Source: Deltaproteobacteria bacterium (GTDB lineage: Bacteria; Desulfobacterota; G020345765). Taken from it: a DNA stretch of 34,250 bases. The notes under the pieces are model-generated. The model was given only the letters and a program-made list of their open reading frames with translations, did not search any database and was not told where the DNA came from. Below, in pieces: positions 9,146 to 16,511 of the stretch (position 1 is the first letter of the stretch; every line of letters begins with the position of its first letter). A program made the translations under genes and the position numbers. The DNA lies in the NCBI GenBank assembly GCA_020345765.1, contig CP070770.1, positions 2,973,059 to 3,007,308 of the forward strand. Reading direction: 5' to 3'.

Positions 9146-10327
9146 TTGAGACAACTTATTACGATCTTATTATTGATCTTCTTCAGCAGTTCGGCTTCTG
9201 ATCAGATTGAAATCGGGGTAAAGACGAAGACGATCGAGCAGGAGTTAATTAAAAGTAAGCAGAAACTACAGGAACTTCAGCGAAAGATAGAACAGAAGGG
9301 GGAGGCAATGGAGGAGGTAAAGCTCCAGGAAGCCTCTGTCCTTTCCAAGTTAGACCAGATTGAGAGGGAATTAAGCCAAAAAGACAAGGAATTAAGAAGG
9401 ATCCAGAGGAATTTGAAAACCGTAGACGAAAATATTGATAACATTACCTTGCGGATTGATCAACTTCGCTCCCGGCTCAAACAACAAAGGAAGACAGTCC
9501 AATCCCGGACGACAGCGATGTACAAACTTAATCGAGGGGGGCTGATCCAGATTCTCTTTGCGGCTGATTCCTTCTCCGATCTTTCCCGAAGATACAAGTT
9601 TACCAGGATCCTCATCCAGTACGATCGGGAGGTTCTGACAGATTATCTCGGCAATTTACAGCAGCTTGACCAGGAGCAGAATGCCCTTAAGAAAAAGGAG
9701 CAGGAATTGAACGGGCTGGAAACAGCGCTTAAGGAAAAGATTTCGCAGGTGGATGAGCAGAGGACAAATAAGACTATTCTCTTAAGCCGTATTAGAAAAA
9801 AGAAAGAACTCCATCTGGAGGCTTTGCAGGAACTGGAGGAAGCTTCTCGGGAGCTTACCCATTTGATTGTCAACCTGGAGACCGGGGGCGATAAGTCTAT
9901 TGGAGCTCAAGGGATAAACTTTACCCAAAGAAAGGGAACGCTTGATTTCCCTACCGAGGGGAAGATAGTGGGGGTTTTTGGAAAGAGGAAAAATCCCCGA
10001 TTTAACACGGTCACCTTCCATAAGGGGATCGATATCGAGGCCCCCGAGGGGACCGAGATCAAAGCAATCTATCCGGGGAAGGTTCTTTATTCTGATTGGT
10101 TTAAAGGCTACGGCAAGATCATTATTATTGATCACGGAAACAGTTATTATACCCTCTATGCCCATGCTTTCCGACTCTTAAAAGCCGTAGGGGATGAGGT
10201 CAGAGAAGGAGAGACCTTGGCTTTGGTGGGGGATACGGGCTCCCTCGAGGGCCCCCGGCTCTATTTCGAAATCCGCCAACAGGGTAAACCGCTGGATCCG
10301 TTGAAATGGTTGAGGAAGAAGAATTAA
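9146..10327 (+). CDS. envC: EnvC-like murein hydrolase activator (degenerate LytM)
   Basis: 393 residues: signal peptide (about 1-18), long coiled coil (about 25-125 and 175-240) and C-terminal LytM/M23 domain (about 265-390). The domain keeps HxxxD (His292, Asp296) and YAH (His340), but the catalytic HxH is replaced by Arg371-Leu-Tyr373 in the sequence PRLYFEIRQQG, much like the SLYFEI region of E. coli EnvC. It is therefore expected not to cut peptidoglycan itself but to activate amidases when FtsEX opens it. The TTG start has a short GTAGG site five bases upstream. Position directly after ftsX supports this role. A canonical amidase gene is not in the window. Confidence 0.93.
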   Translation: MRQLITILLLIFFSSSASDQIEIGVKTKTIEQELIKSKQKLQELQRKIEQKGEAMEEVKLQEASVLSKLDQIERELSQKDKELRRIQRNLKTVDENIDNITLRIDQLRSRLKQQRKTVQSRTTAMYKLNRGGLIQILFAADSFSDLSRRYKFTRILIQYDREVLTDYLGNLQQLDQEQNALKKKEQELNGLETALKEKISQVDEQRTNKTILLSRIRKKKELHLEALQELEEASRELTHLIVNLETGGDKSIGAQGINFTQRKGTLDFPTEGKIVGVFGKRKNPRFNTVTFHKGIDIEAPEGTEIKAIYPGKVLYSDWFKGYGKIIIIDHGNSYYTLYAHAFRLLKAVGDEVREGETLALVGDTGSLEGPRLYFEIRQQGKPLDPLKWLRKKN

Positions 10328-10339
10328 AAGGGAGGTAAT

Positions 10340-11587
10340 ATGTCCGGTAAAAATCAAAAGACAGTCATGATCGTCCTGCTCTTGGTACTATTAACCGGTT
10401 TGATCGGTAGTGGAGTAGGCCAGAGAGAGATTGCCAACGCCAAGGAGACCTACGAAGAACTGAAGGTCTTTACCGATGTCATGGACAAGGTGCAAAAGCT
10501 CTATGTGGATGAAGTCGATACCAAGGAACTGATTCAGGAAGCGATAAAAGGGATGATGAAGAAGCTCGATCCCCACTCTGCCCTTTTAACCCCTGATGCT
10601 TACGAAGAGATGCAAGTCGATACCAAGGGGAAGTTTGAGGGATTGGGTATTGTGATCGCCATCAAGGACGAAATTCTTACCGTAGTTTCCCCTATCGATG
10701 ACACTCCCGCATTCAAGGCCGGAATTAAGGAAGGGGATAAGATCCTGAAGATCGACGGAGAAACCACAAAGGATATAACTCTCATGGATGCGGTCAAGAA
10801 GCTCCGGGGCCCTAAGGGAACGAAGGTAACTATTTCAGTAATGAGGGAAGGGTTTACCGAACCCCGCGATTACAGCATTACCCGGGATGTCATCAAGATT
10901 CCCAGTATTAAATCCAAGATGTTAGAGGACGGTTATGGCTATATAAGAATTACCCAATACCAGGAGAGAACCAATCGTGACTTGATAAAGTCACTCCGGG
11001 AATTAGAATCAAACCCGGGGGGACTGAAGGGTCTGGTCCTGGACTTACGGAGGAATCCCGGTGGACTTCTGGAGCAGGCGGCCAAGGTCGCTGACTGCTT
11101 TATTGATTCCGGGCTTATTGTTTCCACTAAGGGAAGGACTCCCAGCGCAAATCTCGATTTTATCGCCCACAAGGAAAATTCCCACTCTAAGTACCCGATG
11201 GTTGTTTTGGTGAACAAGGGGACCGCCAGCGGCTCGGAGATCGTCGCCGGAGCCCTTCAGGACAACGGCCGGGCGGTAATAATGGGAACCAAGACATTCG
11301 GTAAGGGCTCGGTTCAAACGATATTTCCTCTGGGAGATGGTCTCGGCCTGCGGTTAACCACTGCCAAGTGGTATACTCCCAAAGGCACTTCAATCCACGA
11401 CGAAGGGATTACCCCGGATATAATTATCGAGGCCTTCAGTCCGGCCAGTCAATCTAAAGAAGTCAAAGAGGAAAATGCTGAAGTAGAAGAGGAGACAGAA
11501 GAGATAGAAGATTATCAGTTAGATAAGGCTTTAGAATACCTTAAGACCTATGTTAAGCTGTCAGGTTCCAATAATAAAACCCAGTAA
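10340..11587 (+). CDS. ctpA: C-terminal processing peptidase CtpA (S41)
   Basis: 415-residue periplasmic serine protease anchored or exported by an N-terminal hydrophobic segment (about 8-27). A PDZ domain (about 95-170) precedes the S41 protease domain. The Ser-Lys dyad is visible as Ser297 in GTASGSE and Lys322 in FGKGSVQ, 25 residues apart as in the family, with Gln326. The last 60 residues are very acidic. CtpA-type enzymes trim C-termini of envelope proteins, including peptidoglycan hydrolases, which fits its place behind ftsEX-envC. A strong GGGAGG site precedes the ATG. The gap to envC is 12 bases. Its stop lies one base from the convergent rtcB stop. Confidence 0.95.
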   Translation: MSGKNQKTVMIVLLLVLLTGLIGSGVGQREIANAKETYEELKVFTDVMDKVQKLYVDEVDTKELIQEAIKGMMKKLDPHSALLTPDAYEEMQVDTKGKFEGLGIVIAIKDEILTVVSPIDDTPAFKAGIKEGDKILKIDGETTKDITLMDAVKKLRGPKGTKVTISVMREGFTEPRDYSITRDVIKIPSIKSKMLEDGYGYIRITQYQERTNRDLIKSLRELESNPGGLKGLVLDLRRNPGGLLEQAAKVADCFIDSGLIVSTKGRTPSANLDFIAHKENSHSKYPMVVLVNKGTASGSEIVAGALQDNGRAVIMGTKTFGKGSVQTIFPLGDGLGLRLTTAKWYTPKGTSIHDEGITPDIIIEAFSPASQSKEVKEENAEVEEETEEIEDYQLDKALEYLKTYVKLSGSNNKTQ

Positions 11588-11588
11588 T

Positions 11589-13022
11589 TTACCCCTTGAT
11601 TACTGCCAACGGTCGGAGCCGGGCTACTTTCCTGGAGATCTCGGCATTATGAACAACCTCCACTACCTGAGAAACATCTTTATAAGCCTCCGGCATTTCT
11701 TCCGCTAAAGTCTCTTTCCCGGCCGCCCGGATATAAATCCCCCGATCCTCCAGTTCCCGGGAAATTGATCTTCCCCGGGCAGTTCTCATTGCCTGTTTCC
11801 GGCTCATTACCCTTCCGGCACCGTGACAGGTTGAGCCGAAGGTCTCCTCCATCGCCTTCTGGGTTCCCATCAGGACATAAGAACATCTTCCCATATCTCC
11901 CGGAATAAGAACCGGTTGTCCGAGGGAGCGGTAGCGGGCAGGGACTTCCTTCCTTCCCGGCCCGAAGGCCCGAGTTGCTCCCTTGCGATGAACGCAAACC
12001 TTCCTCTCTTTTCCGTCAACCGTATGGGTTTCAAACTTGGCGATATTATGGCAGACATCATAAACTATATTCATCCGCAAATCCCCGGGAGAGAGATTAA
12101 AAAACTTTTCAAAGGCCTCCCGGAGCCAATGAGTGATCATCTGGCGGTTGGCAAAAGCATAATTAACCGCACAGATCATCGCAGCGATATAACTACTGGC
12201 TTCTTCCGAGCCGAGGGGGGCGCAACAGAGCTGCTTGTCCGGCAGTTCAATCCCGTATTTGCGTGAGGCCTGAATCATAACCTTGATATAATCATCACAT
12301 ACCTGATATCCCAACCCTCTTGAACCGGTATGAATGAGCACACTTACTTGACCCGGAAAAAGTCCCAGTACCTGCGCCAGTTCATCATTGAAGACCTCCT
12401 CCACCCATCCTACTTCCACGAAGTGGTTACCTGATCCCAGGGTGCCCAGTTGGGGCCTCCCCCTCTCCAGTGCCCGGTCACTGAGCAGGTCCGGGTCTGC
12501 CCCCGGCATTGCCCCACCCTCTTCGATATATTCCAGATCCTCACTACTGCCGAATCCCGAGGAAACCGCCCACCTCGCCCCTTCGATAAGAACCTTCCTC
12601 TCCTCGGCCAGGCTGAGCTTCATCTCGCTTTTGGATCCCAACCCGGTGGGTATGCTCTGGAATAACACCCCTACTAATTCCCTCAACCTTTTTTCGATAT
12701 CCTTTCGCTTTAGCTCGGTGCGCACCAACCGAACCCCGCAGTTGATATCGTAGCCTACTCCTCCTGGGGAAATGACCCCTCCCTCCAGATCGAAAGCCGC
12801 TACCCCCCCGATGGGAAAGCCGTAACCCCAGTGGATATCGGGCATTGCCAGAGAATATTTGAGGATCCCGGGCAGATGGGCAACATTTGCCACCTGCTGG
12901 GGGCTCTGGTCAGCCTGGACCTTTTCCAGCATGTCTTTATCTGCATAGATCTTACCCTCCACCCGCATCCCTCCCTCTTTCGGGAGCCGCCACCGGAAAT
13001 CATCAATCTTCTCAATCTTCAT
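11589..13022 (-). CDS. rtcB: RNA-splicing ligase RtcB
   Basis: Mn- and GTP-dependent RNA ligase, 477 aa, joining 2',3'-cyclic phosphate (or 3'-phosphate) ends to 5'-hydroxyl ends in tRNA splicing or RNA repair. The metal and guanylylation residues of the family are all present: Cys95 in GYDINCGVR, His200 in GSGNHFVEV, His231 in HTGSRGLG, His325 in CHNIAKFE and His400 in CHGAGR, the residue that carries GMP. AGGAGG lies upstream of the ATG. The gene follows archease after 36 bases on the same strand, and archease is its activating partner. Confidence 0.97.
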   Translation of the reverse strand: MKIEKIDDFRWRLPKEGGMRVEGKIYADKDMLEKVQADQSPQQVANVAHLPGILKYSLAMPDIHWGYGFPIGGVAAFDLEGGVISPGGVGYDINCGVRLVRTELKRKDIEKRLRELVGVLFQSIPTGLGSKSEMKLSLAEERKVLIEGARWAVSSGFGSSEDLEYIEEGGAMPGADPDLLSDRALERGRPQLGTLGSGNHFVEVGWVEEVFNDELAQVLGLFPGQVSVLIHTGSRGLGYQVCDDYIKVMIQASRKYGIELPDKQLCCAPLGSEEASSYIAAMICAVNYAFANRQMITHWLREAFEKFFNLSPGDLRMNIVYDVCHNIAKFETHTVDGKERKVCVHRKGATRAFGPGRKEVPARYRSLGQPVLIPGDMGRCSYVLMGTQKAMEETFGSTCHGAGRVMSRKQAMRTARGRSISRELEDRGIYIRAAGKETLAEEMPEAYKDVSQVVEVVHNAEISRKVARLRPLAVIKG

Positions 13023-13058
13023 CTTCTTCTCGTGACCTCCTCAGATCTTCCCTTTTTA

Positions 13059-13475
13059 CTATATATCAAAAATCACCTGGGCCTGCCAGCCAGCTCTATT
13101 CTTCTCTACCTTTAGTTGATGATAGGTAACTGCTTTAACCTCTATTTTTAACCGATGTCTCTGGGGATCGAACCTTTCCCCGTTGGCATCTCCGATCAGG
13201 TGACTTTCCTCCAATTCCCTTAATACAAACCGTTTAAAAAGATAATCCTTTACCTGCTGGAGGTAAAGCAATTCCCGTAACCAGTTAAGCAGCAGCTCCT
13301 CCCAGCCCATTCCCTTGACCTTAACTTCCACTACTTCATTTTTCTGAACGGTCCCTAAATCAGCGATATTATCAAAAAGCGCATAGGCAATATTGGCAAA
13401 AAGCTCCTTTTCATCTCTACCATAAGCAATGATCCCCAGATCGGCGGTGTGATCGATGAATCGGTATCTTTTCAT
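13059..13475 (-). CDS. Archease, RtcB activator
   Basis: 138-residue cytoplasmic protein with the family's N-terminal motif FIDHTADLGI (metal-binding Asp12), the central WEELLLNWLRELLY helix and the C-terminal VIFDI end. Archease speeds RtcB guanylylation and lets it turn over many times. It is normally encoded next to rtcB, as here. Length is typical (about 140). The start codon has no strong ribosome-binding site; it lies 16 bases after the stop of the deacetylase gene, so all three minus-strand genes may form one transcript. Confidence 0.95.
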   Translation of the reverse strand: MKRYRFIDHTADLGIIAYGRDEKELFANIAYALFDNIADLGTVQKNEVVEVKVKGMGWEELLLNWLRELLYLQQVKDYLFKRFVLRELEESHLIGDANGERFDPQRHRLKIEVKAVTYHQLKVEKNRAGWQAQVIFDI

Positions 13476-13491
13476 GTTAAGGAATGAAAAA

Positions 13492-14529
13492 CTAAAGGCT
13501 TTTCCAGTAGTTTTTCTGGATCTCGCTCACTCCTTCAATAATTCTCCGGGTAACCTGATTGCACTGCTCGGTCCGATCAGCAATATCCCCCAACTCTCCC
13601 CGTAAGGCCTTCAGCACCATTCTTACCGAATCCCTCAATCCCTCCAGGTCATATCCCCCTTCCAGGGCAATTACCACTCTCCCCTCACAGCACTCGTCGG
13701 CGATCTCCATCAGAATTCGGGTCAACTCGGAAAATCCCTCAGGGGTGACCCTCATTCCTCCCAACGGGTCTCCGTAGTAGATATCAAATCCTGCCGAGAT
13801 TAAGACCATCTCCGGTTTAAACTCTAAAGCAATGGGTTCAAGCAGTTGCTTAAAGATAGTCTGGTATTCCGCGTCTCCCTGGCCTACCGGCAGAGTAACA
13901 TTAACGGTAAAGCCCTCCCCTTTCCCCGTCCCGGTCTCATCGATATCCCCCGTACCTGGATAATAGGGGAATTGATGAGTAGAAAAGTAGAGAACCTGGG
14001 GATCATCATAGAAGGAATTCTGGGTTCCATTCCCGTGATGGAGATCCCAGTCGACAATCAGGATTCTCTGTCGAGAAGCCTTCCGCAGTGCCCACCTTGC
14101 TCCGATCGCAATGTTGTTGAACAGGCAAAACCCCATTGCCCGGTTCCTCTCGGCATGGTGCCCAGGGGGCCTCACCAGGGCAAAGGCATTATTGATCCTA
14201 CCTGCTAGAACTTCCTCTACACAGTTTAGAACCCCTCCTGCGGCCAGCTTGGCGGCCAGGTAGGATTTGGGTGAGGTGGAGGTGTCCGGGTCAAGTTGCA
14301 CGCTTTTACCCTCGGTACCGGCAACCCTTTCTATGTATGAGCCGTCATGAACCATTCCGATCTCTTCCCCGGCTGCCTCCCGTGAGGGGATCTGCTCACA
14401 GCTTTTAGAAAATTCCTCATCCTCTACCATCTGGTAGATATACTTCAGCCGCTCCGGGCTCTCTGGATGATAAGCACCCATATCGTGGTCTAGGTAGCGA
14501 TTATCCACAACAATTCCGGTTTTCCCCAT
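13492..14529 (-). CDS. HDAC-family deacetylase (AcuC/class II-like)
   Basis: Zinc-dependent deacetylase of the histone deacetylase superfamily. The start chosen is the ATG at 14529 (345 aa), because AGGAGGT lies eight bases before it; an upstream ATG at 14562 lacks such a site. With this numbering the active-site pair is His124-His125 in RPPGHHAE, the zinc ligands are Asp162 and His164 in DWDLHHGNGT and Asp249 in SAGFD, and a tyrosine lies in the late EGGYDLEG motif. Bacterial members deacetylate acetyl-polyamines, short acyl-lysines or acetoin-pathway enzymes; the substrate here is not evident. No polyamine or acetoin genes are nearby. It is the first gene of the run into archease and rtcB. 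Confidence 0.92.
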   Translation of the reverse strand: MGKTGIVVDNRYLDHDMGAYHPESPERLKYIYQMVEDEEFSKSCEQIPSREAAGEEIGMVHDGSYIERVAGTEGKSVQLDPDTSTSPKSYLAAKLAAGGVLNCVEEVLAGRINNAFALVRPPGHHAERNRAMGFCLFNNIAIGARWALRKASRQRILIVDWDLHHGNGTQNSFYDDPQVLYFSTHQFPYYPGTGDIDETGTGKGEGFTVNVTLPVGQGDAEYQTIFKQLLEPIALEFKPEMVLISAGFDIYYGDPLGGMRVTPEGFSELTRILMEIADECCEGRVVIALEGGYDLEGLRDSVRMVLKALRGELGDIADRTEQCNQVTRRIIEGVSEIQKNYWKSL

Positions 14530-14585
14530 TTTTAGACCTCCTGAGTAATCATAGCATAGCAATCTTTATCAGAGAAGCGAATTCT

Positions 14586-14591
14586 TGTCAA
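14586..14591 (-). promoter_or_regulatory. Candidate -35 box for the deacetylase-archease-rtcB run
   Basis: A perfect TTGACA on the minus strand lies in the divergent gap 14530-14663. The -10 region 17 bases on (TAAAGA) matches poorly, so the promoter is tentative. Confidence 0.3.
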
Positions 14592-14663
14592 GCCAATCCC
14601 AGATCGACTTCCCAAGAATCCCGCAATATGGTAAGATTGTAAAAAACTCGATGAACCTAAATA

Positions 14664-15848
14664 ATGGTTTACATCAATAAGAGTAAAGACCAATTATACA
14701 AGCTTAAGATCCTGGGGGAGACCGCCCGGTTCGATGTCTGCGGTAATCCGTCCATTCCCTCTTCTCCCGGAAGGCACCCCCCCCGGCACCATTTTATCTA
14801 CCCGGCAGCAGGAGGGAACCGCTGTTTCCGTCTCTTTAAGGTTTTGCAGACCAACGCCTGCGAGGGGAACTGTTTTTACTGTGCCAACCGTCAGGCTCGG
14901 GATTTCCCCCGGATTACCTTTGTCCCGACGGAACTCGCCCGGCTCTTTATGGAATATTACCGGAAGGGCCTGGTGGATGGTTTATTCCTCTCTTCCGCAA
15001 TATCCAAAGGACCCGACCAAAGCCAGGAAGAAATGCTCAGGACCGTGGAGATCCTCCGGCACCGGTACCGGTATCGGGGATATATCCACACCAAGAGCCT
15101 TCCGGGTGTCCATAAAGACCTGATTAAACGGATCTACCGGCTCAGCGACAGGGTTTCACTGAACCTGGAAGTCCCCGGACAGGAATATCTAAGGAAGATC
15201 TCCCCTTCCAAGGACTTCCAGAAAGAGCTTCTTTCGGGATTAACCGAAATCTCCCGGATCAACCGACACCATCCCCTACCTTCGGGGATTACTACCCAGT
15301 TGGTGGTGGGAGCGGCCGGAGAGACCGATCGAGAATTAATCAAACTGTCGGATAAGCTCTACCAGGAACTGAAACTGCGGCGGGTCTATTACAGTGGTTT
15401 TACTCCTCTGAAAGGAACCCCTCTGGAAAACAAACGCTCCTGCCCTTCCTGGCGAGAATTCCGGCTTTACCAGGCCGATTTTCTTATCCGTAAATACCGT
15501 TTCCGCCCGGAAGAGCTTCTCTTTGATGAAGAAGGAAGGTTACCCCAAAACCAGGATCCCAAGCTTGCCTGGGCCGAACGACATCAAGATTGGTTTCCCT
15601 TAGAGATAAATAAGGCTTCCTACTGGGAGCTGATGAGGGTCCCCGGGATAGGGGAGGTCTCCTCCAAGAGGATTGTCGAGGCCCGTAAGTCCTCCAAGAT
15701 AAAAGAGCCGGAGCAACTCAAGAAACTCGGGGTAGTGGTTAAGAGAGCGGAAGGGTTTATTACCCTGAACGGAAAGTACTACCATAAGAGCAAGCCCGAG
15801 CCTCCCCGGAAGGTAGAGGAGCAGCTTTTTCTCTGGGAGGGAATTTAA
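14664..15848 (+). CDS. Putative DNA modification/repair radical SAM protein with HhH
   Basis: 394 residues. The radical SAM cluster motif is Cys66-x3-Cys70-x2-Cys73 (CEGNCFYC), which binds the [4Fe-4S] used to cleave S-adenosylmethionine. The C-terminus (about 313-365) is a helix-hairpin-helix region (INKASYWELMRVPGIGEVSSKRI) of the kind that binds DNA. This pairing matches the family named putative DNA modification/repair radical SAM protein (TIGR03916), which usually sits beside a second gene with a uracil-DNA-glycosylase-like domain. No such partner is seen on either side here. The chemistry is unknown in the family. No clear ribosome-binding site is visible upstream of the ATG. Confidence 0.87.
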   Translation: MVYINKSKDQLYKLKILGETARFDVCGNPSIPSSPGRHPPRHHFIYPAAGGNRCFRLFKVLQTNACEGNCFYCANRQARDFPRITFVPTELARLFMEYYRKGLVDGLFLSSAISKGPDQSQEEMLRTVEILRHRYRYRGYIHTKSLPGVHKDLIKRIYRLSDRVSLNLEVPGQEYLRKISPSKDFQKELLSGLTEISRINRHHPLPSGITTQLVVGAAGETDRELIKLSDKLYQELKLRRVYYSGFTPLKGTPLENKRSCPSWREFRLYQADFLIRKYRFRPEELLFDEEGRLPQNQDPKLAWAERHQDWFPLEINKASYWELMRVPGIGEVSSKRIVEARKSSKIKEPEQLKKLGVVVKRAEGFITLNGKYYHKSKPEPPRKVEEQLFLWEGI

Positions 15849-15870
15849 CTCCTCAAGAACTCGATGATTC

Positions 15871-15922
15871 TAGGAGTCAAGGGTTCAAGTGGCTACCTGA
15901 AAACAGGGACTCGAATCCTTGA
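15871..15922. repeat. Intergenic two-part hairpin with dispersed repeat motif
   Basis: TCAAGGGTTC (15877-15886) pairs with GAATCCTTGA (15913-15922), with one G-T pair. Inside, CCTG-AAAA-CAGG (15896-15907) forms a small second stem. The 19 bases 15871-15889 match the minus strand of 31636-31654 at 17 positions. No T-run follows, so it is not a classical terminator. Confidence 0.55.
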
Positions 15923-15940
15923 AAAACCTGCAAAAAAGGG

Positions 15941-15969
15941 TTGAGGTTTCTTAAATGATAATATAATAT
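15941..15969 (+). promoter_or_regulatory. Possible promoter of the PilZ gene
   Basis: TTGAGG (15941-15946), 17 bases, then TAATAT (15964-15969), overlapping a TATAAT at 15962. It ends only nine bases before the ATG at 15979, which would give a leaderless or nearly leaderless message. The region is AT-rich, so chance matches are likely. Confidence 0.35.
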
Positions 15970-15978
15970 ATTATTCAT

Positions 15979-16428
15979 ATGAATGATCCCCGAAGGAAGG
16001 AAAAACGAAAGTTTCCTCGCAAAGAAATAAAGGTTGAGTTGAAATGCCTGGAGGGAGGTAGCTTCTCAATCTGTTTTACCCGGAATATCAGTGCCAATGG
16101 GCTTTTTGCCGAGTCAAAGAAGCCATTTCCCTTAGGCTCAGAGGTATATCTGGACTTTTTCCTGCCGGGTATCTACGATAAATTCAAGCTCAAGGGAAAG
16201 GTAATTCGCAGGATCACCGAAAAGCAGGCAAAGAGCGATGGGCATGTCCCGGGAGCAGGTATCGAGTTCATTGAGATTAGCCACTCCCACCAGGACGAAA
16301 TTAATAAATTTGTCAAGAAAAGTCAGGAAAAAGGTTCCTTAAGATTGCTCTTTGATCTCCGCTTCCAGGAAGAGCAGTTCTTATCGAAGCTGAGGCAGAC
16401 CTTGTTAGGTAGAGATCGGGACGGTTGA
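15979..16428 (+). CDS. PilZ-domain protein (c-di-GMP binding)
   Basis: 149 residues, essentially one PilZ domain. Both halves of the cyclic-di-GMP motif are seen: RKFPR (RxxxR, near 9-13) and NISANG (D/NxSxxG, near 36-41). Stand-alone PilZ proteins carry second-messenger signals to motility, polysaccharide or secretion machines. The C-terminal 40 residues are charged and helical. It lies 83 bases upstream of the large TPR gene on the same strand, so a shared role is possible but not shown. The ATG has no ribosome-binding site upstream and lies close to a promoter-like element. Confidence 0.9.
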   Translation: MNDPRRKEKRKFPRKEIKVELKCLEGGSFSICFTRNISANGLFAESKKPFPLGSEVYLDFFLPGIYDKFKLKGKVIRRITEKQAKSDGHVPGAGIEFIEISHSHQDEINKFVKKSQEKGSLRLLFDLRFQEEQFLSKLRQTLLGRDRDG

Positions 16429-16511
16429 GGGTTTATCGAAAACTATTGGGATTCCTAATTAAAATGGTCTGGGAGGAGCCAAATTTATCTACCAAAATTA
16501 TAGGAGGTTAA

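Noticed and set aside
14562..14562. Upstream ATG as the start of the deacetylase gene
   Set aside because: It lacks a ribosome-binding site, whereas the ATG at 14529 has AGGAGGT eight bases upstream, and the extra 11 residues are not family-like.
15877..15922. Sequence resembling a tRNA T-arm (GGATTCGAGTCCC on the minus strand)
   Set aside because: No acceptor, D or anticodon arms can be built around it; it is better explained as part of the local inverted repeat.
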